Below are positions 34,992-45,038 of a DNA stretch of 64,000 nucleotides, one piece after another (the stretch's first letter is position 1; each line of letters opens with the position of its first letter). The notes below the pieces were generated by a model. It did not search any database. It was not told the DNA's origin and worked only from the letters and a program-made list of their open reading frames with translations. Where the stretch lies: contig JOGW01000009.1 of assembly GCA_000721375.1 (NCBI GenBank), forward strand, positions 62,001-126,000, in the 5' to 3' direction. The stretch comes from Streptomyces sp. NRRL B-3428 (lineage in GTDB: Bacteria; Actinomycetota; Actinomycetes; Streptomycetales; Streptomycetaceae). The translations under genes and the position numbers were made by a program.

Positions 34992-35785
34992 CACCCGTCG
35001 TTGGCGGACTTTCCGGCCTTGTCGGACGAACCCCGTTCCTCGACGAGGTGCGCGAAGCCGTCGATCAGCCGCTGGAGGCCGAACTCGAAGTGGTCGAACT
35101 CGTAGCTGAAGGTGTCCTCGGACAGCGAGGCCATCTGCGGGAACTCGCCGCTGAGCATGGCCCGTTCGAGGAAGGGCTGCTGGGCGCCCCAGAACTGCTC
35201 GTCGCTCAGGCCGGTCTCCTTGACCGCCTCGACGGTGTCGGCCTCGGTCCGTGCGTGGCCGTTCACCCAGTTCGTCACGGCGATGATCACCGAGAGCAGC
35301 TCGGGGTCGGTCAGGCCCATCGTGCGCAGCGGGGTGATCACGACCTCCATGCTGCGGATCGCGCTCGGGCCGAGCACGGTGCGGGCCTGGTTGACCTTGA
35401 GCAGCCAGGGGTGGCTGCGGAACAGGGCGAGCTGGCCGCGCGCCATGCCCTCGACGCACGCGCGCCAGGTCCCGGGGATGTCCGTGCCCTCGGGGACCGC
35501 CTCGCCCTGCACCCGGTCCAGCATCAGATCGAGCAGCTCGGCCTTGCCCGGCACGTACCGGTAGAGCGACATCGTGCCGGTGCCGAGCTCGGTGGAGAGC
35601 CGGCGCATCGAGACGGCGTCGAGGCCTTCCGCGTCGGCGAGCTCGACGGCCCTCGACACGATCCGTTCCAGGGTGAGGGCCGGCTTGGGGCCCCGGCTGG
35701 GGCGGGGGCCGGTGCCCCACAGAAGTTCCAGGCTGCGCCCGATGTCGCCGCTGCCGCTGGTTTCCGTGCCCTTCGCGCTGCTCAT
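34991..35785 (-). CDS. TetR-family regulator, probable repressor of the DrrAB-type exporter
   Basis: The 264-residue regulator has an N-terminal helix-turn-helix ([38 protein letters not shown], about 38-80) and a TetR_C ligand domain (about 100-245). It lies divergent from a daunorubicin-type ABC exporter operon. Two tandem copies of a GTAC dyad lie in the 97-base region between them. This layout points to a repressor released by a drug-like ligand. The PPOX oxidoreductase gene follows it and may belong to the same regulon. Confidence 0.92.
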   Translation of the reverse strand: MSSAKGTETSGSGDIGRSLELLWGTGPRPSRGPKPALTLERIVSRAVELADAEGLDAVSMRRLSTELGTGTMSLYRYVPGKAELLDLMLDRVQGEAVPEGTDIPGTWRACVEGMARGQLALFRSHPWLLKVNQARTVLGPSAIRSMEVVITPLRTMGLTDPELLSVIIAVTNWVNGHARTEADTVEAVKETGLSDEQFWGAQQPFLERAMLSGEFPQMASLSEDTFSYEFDHFEFGLQRLIDGFAHLVEERGSSDKAGKSANDG

Positions 35786-35816
35786 AGGGGCCAGCCTAGT
35801 CGCCCGCAGGGAAACT

Positions 35817-35852
35817 GGGTACGGTGTACTCGTTATCGGGTACGGTGTACTC
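35817..35852. promoter_or_regulatory. Tandem TetR operators before the exporter operon
   Basis: The 15-bp unit GGGTACGGTGTACTC occurs twice (35817-35831 and 35838-35852) with a 21-base period, which is two helical turns. Each unit contains the dyad GTAC-GGT-GTAC. They lie between the divergent tetR and exporter starts and probably overlap the exporter promoter. Cooperative binding of two TetR dimers on one face is likely. Confidence 0.75.
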
Positions 35853-35882
35853 AGTTAGCTGGCGGGAGATCGGGAGGATCTG

Positions 35883-36866
35883 GTGGACACCCATGCCGTG
35901 CGGGCCGAGGGCCTGCAGAAGAGGTACGGCGAGAAGTGCGCCCTGGACGGGTTCGACCTGACCGTCCACCGCGGCACCGTGCACGGACTGCTCGGTCCCA
36001 ACGGTGCGGGCAAGACGACGGCGGTGCGCGCCCTGGCCACCCTGCTGAAGTTCGACGGCGGGCAGGCCCTGGTCGCAGGGGTGGACGTGGCGAAGGACCC
36101 CCGTGCCGTACGCCGCCGTATCGGGCTCGCGGGCCAGTACGCGGCCGTGGACGAGTCGCTCAGCGGGCGGCAGAACCTGGAGATGTTCGGCCGGCTCTTC
36201 CACCTCGGCGGCCGCCGGGCGAAGCTGCGCGCGGCCGAACTCCTGGAGCGGTTCGACCTGGTGGAGGCCGCGGGCAAGAACGCCGGCGACTACAGCGGAG
36301 GCATGCGCCGCCGTCTCGACCTCGCCGCCTCCATGATCCTCGCCCCCGAGGTGCTCTTCCTCGACGAGCCGACCACGGGCCTCGACCCGCGCGGCCGGGG
36401 CGAGGTCTGGCAGAGCGTACGGGCGTTGGTGGCGGGCGGCACCACGGTCCTGCTCACCACGCAGTACCTGGAGGAGGCCGACAAACTGGCCTCCCGGATC
36501 ACGGTCATCGACCAGGGCAGGGCCATCGCCGACGACACCCCCGACGGTCTGAAGGACCGCGTCGGCGGCGACCGTATCGAGGTGATCGCCGCCGAACCGG
36601 CCGACCTCCCCCGTATCGCCGAAGTGGTCGCCCGCGTCAGCCGCGGCGAACCCGCCACCGACCCGACCGCGCGCAGCGTGCACGCGCCCGTACGGGACCG
36701 GGTGCCGGCGCTCACCGAAGTGGCCCGCACGCTGCAGGACGAGGGGGTTTCGGTGGAGGACATCGGACTGCGCAGGCCGAGCCTCGACGACGTGTTCCTG
36801 CGCCTGACCGGGCACCGCACGGATGCCGCCGGGACGGCAGCACAGAAGGAGACGGTGGCGGCATGA
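35883..36866 (+). CDS. DrrA-type drug-export ABC ATPase
   Basis: The 327-residue ATPase starts at GTG 35883 after GGAGGA. It has Walker [10 protein letters not shown] (about 39), signature [15 protein letters not shown], Walker [13 protein letters not shown] and the drug-resistance type C-terminal domain ending [15 protein letters not shown], which matches the DrrA subfamily. It overlaps the permease gene by four bases (ATGA). The pair probably exports a lipophilic drug-like compound under control of the divergent TetR. Confidence 0.93.
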   Translation: MDTHAVRAEGLQKRYGEKCALDGFDLTVHRGTVHGLLGPNGAGKTTAVRALATLLKFDGGQALVAGVDVAKDPRAVRRRIGLAGQYAAVDESLSGRQNLEMFGRLFHLGGRRAKLRAAELLERFDLVEAAGKNAGDYSGGMRRRLDLAASMILAPEVLFLDEPTTGLDPRGRGEVWQSVRALVAGGTTVLLTTQYLEEADKLASRITVIDQGRAIADDTPDGLKDRVGGDRIEVIAAEPADLPRIAEVVARVSRGEPATDPTARSVHAPVRDRVPALTEVARTLQDEGVSVEDIGLRRPSLDDVFLRLTGHRTDAAGTAAQKETVAA

Positions 36867-37738
36867 GTGTCGATCTGAAAGCCGCGGGCGTCGATCCGAG
36901 GGCCGCGGGCGTCGATCTGAGCGTGGAGAGCGCTGACCGGCGGCGCCTGTACTGGGCGCTCGCCGACTCCTGGAACGTGGTGCGCCGCACCCTCACCCAC
37001 TACCAGCGCCAACCCGTCCTGATCGTCTGGCAGTTGGGCTTCCCGATCGTCTCGGTGCTGCTCTACGCCTATGTGTTCGGCGGCGCGATGGAGGTGCCCG
37101 GCAGCGAGGACGGGGCCACCTACCGGGACTTCCTGATGCCCGGCATGTTCGTGATGACGATGGCCTTCGGCCTGATGAACACCGCCACCAGCGTGGTGCA
37201 CGACGCCACCAAGGGCGTCATCGACCGCTTCCGCTCCATGCCGATGGCCCCGTCCGCGGTGGTCGCCGGGCGTGCGGTCACCGATCTCCTCGTGGCCTGC
37301 GCCGAGTTGGTGATCCTCGCGCTCACCGCGCTCGCGATGGGTTGGCGCCCGGACGGCGAGCCGCTCGCGATGGCCGGCGCCTTCGGCCTGATCCTGCTGC
37401 TGCGCTTCTGCCTGATCTGGGCGGGCGTGTGGCTCGGCCTCCTGGTGCCGAGCCCGGAGGCGGCCGGCGGGCTCTACGCCCTCGTCTTCCCGTTCACCAT
37501 GATCTCCAGCATCTTCGTGGCCACCTCGTCGATGCCGGGCTGGCTGGGCACGCTCGCCGCCTGGAACCCGATCTCCTCGACGGGCGCCGCGGCCCGCGAA
37601 CTGTTCGGCTATCCCGTTGCCGGGGACGGCAGTTGGATCCAGGACCACGCCGTTGTGATGGCGGTCGTCTGGCCGCTGGTGCTCACCGCGGTGTTCCTGC
37701 CCCTCGCGGTCCGCCGCTTCCAGGGTCTGAGCCGCTGA
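36863..37738 (+). CDS. DrrB-type ABC-2 permease
   Basis: The 291-residue membrane protein has six helices between about residues 50 and 285 and ABC-2 signatures [34 protein letters not shown] and [16 protein letters not shown]. The N-terminal 20 residues hold a small repeat ([16 protein letters not shown]). It forms the membrane channel for the DrrA-like ATPase. Its stop is followed by a clear terminator at 37763-37790. Confidence 0.93.
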   Translation: MSVDLKAAGVDPRAAGVDLSVESADRRRLYWALADSWNVVRRTLTHYQRQPVLIVWQLGFPIVSVLLYAYVFGGAMEVPGSEDGATYRDFLMPGMFVMTMAFGLMNTATSVVHDATKGVIDRFRSMPMAPSAVVAGRAVTDLLVACAELVILALTALAMGWRPDGEPLAMAGAFGLILLLRFCLIWAGVWLGLLVPSPEAAGGLYALVFPFTMISSIFVATSSMPGWLGTLAAWNPISSTGAAARELFGYPVAGDGSWIQDHAVVMAVVWPLVLTAVFLPLAVRRFQGLSR

Positions 37739-37762
37739 GGGCTTCCTCACGGGTACGCGGAT

Positions 37763-37790
37763 GGGGCGCTCTTCTCTTGAAGAGCGCCCC
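37763..37790 (+). terminator. Terminator after the DrrAB-type operon
   Basis: A perfect 12-bp stem (GGGGCGCTCTTC with GAAGAGCGCCCC) with a TCTT loop lies 24 bases after the permease stop. A second small hairpin (ATCCGAAC with GTTCGGAT, 37803-37821) follows and may serve the convergent sortase operon. Confidence 0.85.
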
Positions 37791-37825
37791 AATCCTGTCC
37801 GCATCCGAACTGCGTTCGGATCTCC

Positions 37826-38461
37826 TCAAGCGCCGGAGGGGCTGATATCGCCCGTCAGATGCGCGAAGACCACGACGTTCGAGTCCCAGTGGCGGTCCTT
37901 GGTGAGGTCGCCGCCGCAGGTGATCAGGCGGAGCTCCGCCTTGTCCGTCTTCCCGTAGACCTTGTCGGTCGGGAAGTCGGCCTTCTTGTACGTGGAGACC
38001 GAGTCGACCTTGAAGACGGCGGTCGTGCCGTCCTCGCGGCGGATGTCTATCTCCTGGTCCTTCTTCAGCTGCTTGAGGTTGTAGAAGACGGCCTTCTCGA
38101 CCTGCGGGGTGTCCATGTGGCCGGCGATGGCCGCCGCGCCCTTCTCACCCGGGGTCGGACCGTCCTTGTACCAGCTGGCCTCCATCGGCTTGTCGAACGG
38201 CGGCGTCTGCATGGCGCCGCTGCTGTCCAGACCGACGGTGTCGAGGTTCGCGTCCACCTTGATCGAGGGGATCGAGATGTGGTCGGGAACCGAGGCCTTC
38301 AGCACGGACACGGGGGTCACGTGCGCGGCGTTGTCCGTGGACTTCGCTGAGTCGCCGGACCCCGCGGAACACCCCGCGGTGACGGCGACGGCCAGGGCCG
38401 CCGTCACCGCGAGCGCGACCGCCGACGTGCGGCGGGTGCGGATCTCAGCCATTGCGGACAT
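37826..38461 (-). CDS. Class F sortase
   Basis: The 211-residue transpeptidase has an N-terminal hydrophobic stretch with a lipobox-like AGC (about residue 31), so it is held on the outside of the membrane. The sortase core begins at about residue 60 (HISIPSIKVDA). Catalytic His is in AGHMD, Cys in LITCGG and Arg in KDRHWDSN. Class F sortases are an actinobacterial group with poorly known substrates. It starts at ATG 38461 or 38452 and overlaps the upstream secreted repeat gene, so that protein is the likely partner. Confidence 0.9.
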   Translation of the reverse strand: MSAMAEIRTRRTSAVALAVTAALAVAVTAGCSAGSGDSAKSTDNAAHVTPVSVLKASVPDHISIPSIKVDANLDTVGLDSSGAMQTPPFDKPMEASWYKDGPTPGEKGAAAIAGHMDTPQVEKAVFYNLKQLKKDQEIDIRREDGTTAVFKVDSVSTYKKADFPTDKVYGKTDKAELRLITCGGDLTKDRHWDSNVVVFAHLTGDISPSGA

Positions 38462-39575
38462 CGACCCAGGCCGGGGCCATACCGGTGTTCACGGAGCCGT
38501 GCGGGGTCTTGTGGTCCGAGGGCTTGACCGGCTTGACGGCGCCGTTCTTGGTGACGGTGAAGCCGGTCTTGGCGCCGGTGGTGGAGTTGACGTCGTAGCG
38601 GCCGAGCTTCACGTTGGCGACCGTGGCGGTGCCGTGCCACTTGCCGTCCTTGCCGAGGGTCAGCGAGACCTTGCCGGTGAAGGCGTTCGAGGAGACCGAG
38701 ACATCGCTCTTCGGGTTGATGGACGGGGCGTCCACGGTGAGCGCGACCTTGTCGCCGGCCTTGCCGGAGCCCGGGTTCACGGCGACGGAGGACTGGCCCG
38801 GCTTCGGGGTCGGGTTCTCCTGACCCTGCGTACCGAACTTGGCGGTGTCGATCAGCGTGTCGCCGACGTAGCCCTTGACGGGGTAGTAGCCGTCCTTGAC
38901 GTTGCTCGCGACGGTCGCGGTGCCGTGCCAGGTGCCCTCGGCGGACTTGTCCTGGACCAGCTGGACCTTGCCGCCGAACGCGTCGGACTGGACGTACGCG
39001 TCGCCCTTCAGGTCACCGGACTTGATGGTGATGCCGACCTTGTCGCCGACCTTGCCGCCGTCGGTGGACAGGGACATGGAGGCCTTGGAGGGGGCCGGGG
39101 TGGGCTTGGAGCCCTCGGTGTTGACCAGGAAGGTGGCGGAGCCCTGCGCGCCCGTGTCGCCGTAGTTCGCGGTGACGGTCAGGTGGGCTGTGCCGATGCC
39201 GTAGCCGGCCTTGACCGTGCCGGTGCCCTCGTACGTGCCGTTGCCGATCTTCTTGAACGAGATGCCGCTGAGCGCGTCGGACGAGCCGGTGACCTTCGCG
39301 TCGCCGGAGGTCTCGACCTGGAAGCGGACCTGCTCGCCGGCCTTGTACCCGGTCGGGTCCTTCGGCGTGGAGACGATGGCGACATCGGCCTTGGCCTTGT
39401 CGGACGCGTCGCTCTTCGTGGCGTCGTCCTTCTTGGTGTCGTCCTTCGGCGTGGCCGTGGCGGAAGCGGAAGCGGAAGCCGACGGCGAAGCGTCCGCGGC
39501 GAAAGCAGTCGCCGGAGCGGCGAGGGCCATCGAGGCGACTACGGCGATCGCCGAGACGGTGAGTGCCTTACGCAT
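38445..39575 (-). CDS. Secreted protein with three Ig-like repeats, partner of the class F sortase
   Basis: The 376-residue protein starts at ATG 39575 behind a strong AAGGAGG site. A signal peptide (cleavage near AFAADA, about 28) and a Ser/Ala/Lys/Asp-rich linker are followed by three related domains of 80-90 residues. They start near GYKAGEQVRFQVE, GGKVGDKVGITIK and SGKAGDKVALTVD. The second and third share the motif HGTATV. The C-terminus ends in a short tail around SVNTGMAPAW with no LPXTG, no hydrophobic anchor and no basic tail. It overlaps the sortase gene by 17 bases. It may be a surface or aerial-hypha protein. Confidence 0.85.
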   Translation of the reverse strand: MRKALTVSAIAVVASMALAAPATAFAADASPSASASASATATPKDDTKKDDATKSDASDKAKADVAIVSTPKDPTGYKAGEQVRFQVETSGDAKVTGSSDALSGISFKKIGNGTYEGTGTVKAGYGIGTAHLTVTANYGDTGAQGSATFLVNTEGSKPTPAPSKASMSLSTDGGKVGDKVGITIKSGDLKGDAYVQSDAFGGKVQLVQDKSAEGTWHGTATVASNVKDGYYPVKGYVGDTLIDTAKFGTQGQENPTPKPGQSSVAVNPGSGKAGDKVALTVDAPSINPKSDVSVSSNAFTGKVSLTLGKDGKWHGTATVANVKLGRYDVNSTTGAKTGFTVTKNGAVKPVKPSDHKTPHGSVNTGMAPAWVDVRNG

Positions 39576-39761
39576 GAGTGAACCTCCTTGCAGGACCGAG
39601 GATTTGTTCCCCGGTGCACTGTTCATGAGGTTCATCCTGTGTATTCGGGTTCCTGGCCGCACCCCCGGTGAGCGGGGGCTCCGCCGAAGGTCCCGGGGCC
39701 GGTTCCGTGGCCCAGCTGGGGGCATTCCCGAACTCTTGGCGCGCGCTTTGCCTGGGTATTA

Positions 39762-39775
39762 GGGACCAAAGTCCC
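39762..39775. promoter_or_regulatory. Dos-box-like palindrome (DevR/OsdR-type)
   Basis: GGGACCAAAGTCCC reads GGGACTTTGGTCCC on the minus strand. This agrees at 13 of 14 central positions with the DosR/DevR consensus GGGACTWWAGTCCC. It lies about 187 bases upstream of the secreted repeat protein gene, and TAATAC (a possible -10 on the minus strand) starts next to it. DevR-like response regulators in Streptomyces recognise similar sites. Control of the sortase operon is a hypothesis. Confidence 0.45.
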
Positions 39776-39838
39776 GGCGTTGTCATGTGTGCCGCATAAG
39801 CGCCTTTGTGGGGCCTTAATGAATGCAACACGACCGCA

Positions 39839-39873
39839 ACAAAGGGCCGGCACCTGAGGTGCCGGCCCTTTGT
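39839..39873 (-). terminator. Terminator of serC
   Basis: A perfect 16-bp stem with a TGA loop, rich in GGGCCGGCACC, lies 15 bases beyond the serC stop on the minus strand. The stem ends in AAAG/CTTT, which leaves a short T-rich edge. Confidence 0.9.
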
Positions 39874-39887
39874 GGAAATGCGTATTG

Positions 39888-41015
<1,128 letters not shown>

Positions 41016-41115
41016 CTAGCGGCTCCGTTTCTTGGGGGTTGTGCTGGTCCAGCCCGCGAGATGCGTTCGGGGGTTGCTACAAGACGGGCTTACGGCGAGA
41101 CGGCGTCGGGCGCCC

Positions 41116-42084
41116 CTACAGGCCTGCGGCCTGCCGGGCCTGTGTCCGCACCGCCCCCATGCTCGCCGCGATGACCAGGGCGATCGCGATCGCGTCCGTG
41201 ACCGACAGGCCCTGGTGCAGGACGAAGAACCCCGCCGCCGTGGCGATTGCCGGCTCCAGGCTCATCATGATCGCGAAGGTGGACGCGGGCAGGCGCCGCA
41301 GCGCGAAGAGTTCGAGCGTGTACGGCAGTACGGAGGACAGCACCGCCACACCCAGACCGAGCAGCATCGTCGACGGCACGATCAGCTTCGAGCCCGCCTC
41401 CGCGATACCCAGTGGAAGGCTGAAGAGCGCCGCGACGGCCATCGCGAGCGCGAGCCCGTCCGCCGACGGGAAGCGCCGCCCGGTCTTCGCGCTGAAGACG
41501 ATGTACGCCGCCCACATCGCACCCGCCGCGAGCGCGAACCCGGCGCCGACGAGATCGAGGGAGCCGAGACCGCCGGCCCCGCCGAGCAGGAACACACCGA
41601 CGAGTGCGAGCCCCGCCCACAGCGCGTTGACGGCACGGCGCGAGGCGATCACGGAGAGGGCCAGCGGGCCGAGCACTTCGAGGGTGACCGCGATACCCAG
41701 CGGGATACGGTCCGCGGCCTGGTAGAACAGCCCGTTCATCGCGCCCATCGCGATACCGAACGCGAGCACCGTGCCCCAGTCGGCGCGCGAGTGCCCGCGC
41801 AGCTTGGGCCGGCAGACGATCAGGAGCACGAGCGCGGAGGCCACGAGCCGCAGGGTGACCACGCCGATCGCTCCGGCGCGCGGCATCAGCGACACCGCGA
41901 TCGCGGCACCGAACTGCACGGAGAACCCGGCCGCGAGCACCAGGCCGATCGCGCCGAAGGAGCTCTGGCCGCCCTGCTTGCGCAGCCGGCCGAGCGCGCC
42001 GACGGCCTCCGGTTCGGTGACGGCGGCACCGGCGGCGACAGCCCTGTCGGCGACCTGACCCTCGGTCCCCGGATGTGCGGTCAC
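41116..42084 (-). CDS. EamA-family (DMT) exporter, RhtA-like
   Basis: The 322-residue protein has ten membrane helices in two EamA halves (about 45-170 and 180-315). GLVLAAGFSVQFGAAIAVSLM, FYQAADRIPLGIAVTLEVLGPLAL and AIMMSLEPAIATAAGFF match the RhtA threonine/homoserine efflux group. GTG 42084 follows an AGGGAG site. The gene stands alone. The substrate, probably amino acids or related metabolites, is inferred from the family. Confidence 0.88.
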   Translation of the reverse strand: MTAHPGTEGQVADRAVAAGAAVTEPEAVGALGRLRKQGGQSSFGAIGLVLAAGFSVQFGAAIAVSLMPRAGAIGVVTLRLVASALVLLIVCRPKLRGHSRADWGTVLAFGIAMGAMNGLFYQAADRIPLGIAVTLEVLGPLALSVIASRRAVNALWAGLALVGVFLLGGAGGLGSLDLVGAGFALAAGAMWAAYIVFSAKTGRRFPSADGLALAMAVAALFSLPLGIAEAGSKLIVPSTMLLGLGVAVLSSVLPYTLELFALRRLPASTFAIMMSLEPAIATAAGFFVLHQGLSVTDAIAIALVIAASMGAVRTQARQAAGL

Positions 42085-42200
42085 GGTGCGGCTCCCTAGT
42101 GCATAATCCTAAACTGCCGCGTCCAATCTACTGGACTCGGTCAGGTCTGTAACCCCAGTTTGCAGATGACGTGATCGGAATCTCAAACCGGCCCGTCCCG

Positions 42201-44999
42201 TCATTCCTCCGGCAGTCCTTCGGCGAGCGCCTCCGCAAGATGCAAACCCCGCCGCCCCGCGAGCTGTTCCAGCTGGGTGCGGCAGGAGTAGCCGTCCGCG
42301 AGCAGTACGGCGTCATCGGCCGATTCCCGTACGGCGGGAAGCAGCTGGTCCTCGGCGCAGGCCACCGACACCTCGTGGTGCCCCGGCTCGAACCCGAAGT
42401 TCCCCGCGAGCCCGCAGCAGCCCCCGCTCAGCTCGCCGTCTAGTCCGGCCCGCTGCCGCAGCGCCTTGTCGGCCGTGTCGCCGAGCACCGCGTGCTGATG
42501 GCAGTGCGTCTGGCCGACGGCGGGGCGGTCAAGGCGCGGCGGCGTCCAGTCGGGCGCCAGCTCCGCGAGCGCCTCGGCGAAGGTCCGTACGGACGCGGCG
42601 AGCCGGTGTGCGCGGGGATCGTCGCCGAGCAGCTCGGGCAGATCGGACCTGAGGGCGGCGGCGCAGCTCGGTTCGAGGACGACCAGGGGGCGGTCGAGCG
42701 GTACGCGGTCGAGGGTGCGGCGCAGCACCTTGCGGGCCTGGTCGAGCTGGCCGGTGGAGACGTACGTGAGCCCGCAGCACACCCCCTTCGGCGGGAGCGC
42801 GACCTGGAGTCCCGCGTCTTCGAGCACGCGGACGGCAGCGCGGCCGACGGAGGGCGAGAGGTGGTCGGTGAAGGTGTCGGGCCACAGGGTGACGGCGGGG
42901 TTCCCGGCCTCGGGCCGCCGGTCGAACCAGCGGCGGAAGGTGGTGGGTGCCAGGCGCGGGATGTCGCGCTCCGGAGCGATCCCGGCGATGCGTTTGGCGA
43001 GCGCGGCCAGCGGTCGCACCGAGAGGGCGGCGTTCATCAGCCGCGCGAAGGGCGCCGCGAGCCGCAGCCACCGCGGCAGCCGGCCGAGCGTGTAGTGGGC
43101 GCGGGGCCTGCGCCTGGCCCCCTTGCCCGAGTAGTGCTGGTACAGGAACTCGCTCTTGTACGTGGCCATGTCCACCCCGACCGGGCAGTCGGACCTGCAC
43201 CCCTTGCAGGACAGACACAGATCGAGCGCGTCCCGTACCTCTTCCGACCGCCACCCGTCCGTGATCACCTCGCCCGCGAGCATCTCGTGCAGGAGCCGGG
43301 CGCGCCCGCGCGTGGAGTGCTCCTCGGCGCCGGTGGCGCGGAAGGACGGACACATCACGGTTCCCGAACCCGCCGTCGTATCACGGCATTTGGCCACGCC
43401 CACGCACCTGCGCACGGCCGCGGAGAAATCCCCGCCGTCCTGCGGATAGCCGAAGGCGACCGGGACGGGCTCGCGGGGGAGCGGGGCGAAGCGCAGGTTG
43501 GAGTCGAGGGGATCCGGGCGGACCAGCATGCCCGGGTTGAGTCCGTCGTCCGGGTCCCACACCCCCTTGACCTGCTCGAAGACCCGTACCAGCGCGTCGC
43601 CGTACATCTTCGGCAGCAGCTCGGCCCGCGCCTGCCCGTCGCCGTGCTCACCCGACAGCGAACCGCCGTGCGCGACGACGAGTTCGGCGAGCTCCTCGGA
43701 GAAACGGCGGAAGCCGGCGATCCCCTCCCGGCTCAGCAGATCGAAGTCGATCCGTACGTGGATACAGCCGTCCCCGAAGTGCCCGTAGGGCGTGCCGCGC
43801 AGCCCGTGTTCGGTGAGCAGCGCGCGGAAGTCCCGCAGATACGGGCCGAGTCGGGCGGGCGGCACCGCGCAGTCCTCCCAGCCGGGCCAGGCCTCCGCGC
43901 CGTCCGGCATCCGGGTCGCGGTCCCCGAGGCGTCCTCGCGGATCCGCCACAGGGCGCGCCGGCGCGCCGGGTCCTCGACGACCAGATGGTCGAGCGCGTC
44001 GGCGGCGCGGGCGATCCGCTCGCCGTGCGCACGGGCCTCGGCCGGTCCGTTGCCGCCGGTCTCGACGAACAACCAGGCGCCGCCCTTGGGCAGTTGCTGC
44101 GGGCTGCGCACGAGGTCGGCGGCCATGCCCTCGACGGTCAGCGGGCCGTAGGGAAGCAGCCCGCTCGCGGCCTGGGCGGCGGCGCTCTCGTCGCGGTAGC
44201 CGAGGACGGTGAGGGCGCGCGCCCGGGGAGCCTCGACCAGCTTGACCGTGGCCTCGGTGAGGACGCCCAGCGTGCCCTCGCTGCCGCAGAAGGCACGGGC
44301 GTGGTCGACGCCGTTCTCGGGGAGCAGCGCGTCGAGCGCGTATCCGGAGATACGGCGGGGAAGGTCCGGAAAACCCGTACGCAACAAGGCAAGTCTGGCG
44401 TCGACGAGCGGCCGCAGGCCCTGAGGCGCCCCCTCCCAGCCCTGTCCGAGCCGGAAGCTCTCACCGCCGTACGAGAGGACGGTGAGCCCCCGTACGTTGT
44501 CCGCGGTCGTGCCCCAGGCCACCGAGTGGGATCCGCAGGAGTTGTTGCCGATCATCCCGCCGAGCGTGCAGCGGCTGTGGGTGGAGGGATCGGGCCCGAA
44601 GGTCAGTCCGTGCCTGCCCGCCGTGTCCCGCAGCCGGTCGAGGATCACTCCCGGCTGGACGACGGCCTCGCGGGACTCGGGGGTGAGGGAGACGATCCGG
44701 TCCATGTGCCGGGTGAAGTCGAGCACCACCCCGACTCCGGTGGCCTGCCCGGCGATCGAGGTCCCTGCGCCGCGCGCCACGACCGGCACCTGCCGCTCCC
44801 GGCACACCGCGAGCACGGCCGCCACGTCCTCGGCGTCCCACGGTGCGACGATCCCGATCGGCACCCGCCGGTAGTTGGACGCGTCCATGGTGAACAGCGC
44901 CCGCTGCCCGGCCCCGAACTCCACGTCCCCGCGCACGGCCCGACCGAGCGCCTGCTTCAGCTCCTGGATGTCCATGTCCATGTTCATGCCCATGCCCAT
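42201..44999 (-). CDS. FAD-linked oxidase fused to Fe-S/CCG protein (GlcD-GlcF type)
   Basis: The 932-residue fusion has an FAD-binding domain (GAGTSIAGQATGVG near 80, GGMIGNNSCGSHSV near 150), an FAD-oxidase C-terminal domain (HFGDGCIHVRID, SGEHGDGQAR), a ferredoxin-like segment (CLSCKGCRSDCP near 605) and two CCG domains (GVCCGLTY and GGCCGLAGNFGFE). Such fusions oxidise D-lactate, D-2-hydroxyglutarate or glycolate and pass electrons to quinone. The N-terminus reads MGMGMNMDMD, with five in-frame ATG codons six bases apart and no strong ribosome site. The start is therefore uncertain within 24 bases. Confidence 0.92.
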   Translation of the reverse strand: MGMGMNMDMDIQELKQALGRAVRGDVEFGAGQRALFTMDASNYRRVPIGIVAPWDAEDVAAVLAVCRERQVPVVARGAGTSIAGQATGVGVVLDFTRHMDRIVSLTPESREAVVQPGVILDRLRDTAGRHGLTFGPDPSTHSRCTLGGMIGNNSCGSHSVAWGTTADNVRGLTVLSYGGESFRLGQGWEGAPQGLRPLVDARLALLRTGFPDLPRRISGYALDALLPENGVDHARAFCGSEGTLGVLTEATVKLVEAPRARALTVLGYRDESAAAQAASGLLPYGPLTVEGMAADLVRSPQQLPKGGAWLFVETGGNGPAEARAHGERIARAADALDHLVVEDPARRRALWRIREDASGTATRMPDGAEAWPGWEDCAVPPARLGPYLRDFRALLTEHGLRGTPYGHFGDGCIHVRIDFDLLSREGIAGFRRFSEELAELVVAHGGSLSGEHGDGQARAELLPKMYGDALVRVFEQVKGVWDPDDGLNPGMLVRPDPLDSNLRFAPLPREPVPVAFGYPQDGGDFSAAVRRCVGVAKCRDTTAGSGTVMCPSFRATGAEEHSTRGRARLLHEMLAGEVITDGWRSEEVRDALDLCLSCKGCRSDCPVGVDMATYKSEFLYQHYSGKGARRRPRAHYTLGRLPRWLRLAAPFARLMNAALSVRPLAALAKRIAGIAPERDIPRLAPTTFRRWFDRRPEAGNPAVTLWPDTFTDHLSPSVGRAAVRVLEDAGLQVALPPKGVCCGLTYVSTGQLDQARKVLRRTLDRVPLDRPLVVLEPSCAAALRSDLPELLGDDPRAHRLAASVRTFAEALAELAPDWTPPRLDRPAVGQTHCHQHAVLGDTADKALRQRAGLDGELSGGCCGLAGNFGFEPGHHEVSVACAEDQLLPAVRESADDAVLLADGYSCRTQLEQLAGRRGLHLAEALAEGLPEE

Positions 45000-45038
45000 G
45001 AGGTCCAGGGTGCGGCACGAGGTGTGGTCCAGTCGTGG

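Larger units (their letters stand above)
39576..39887. other. Intergenic region before the sortase operon
   Basis: This 312-base gap holds the promoter of the sortase operon, a Dos-box-like palindrome (39762-39775) and the terminator of serC (39839-39873). No additional ORF with a ribosome site was seen. Confidence 0.6.

Noticed and set aside
35048..37738. Long plus-strand frame that reads into the DrrB-type permease
   Set aside because: Only the part from ATG 36863 is coding. The upstream part is antisense to tetR and out of frame with the DrrA gene.
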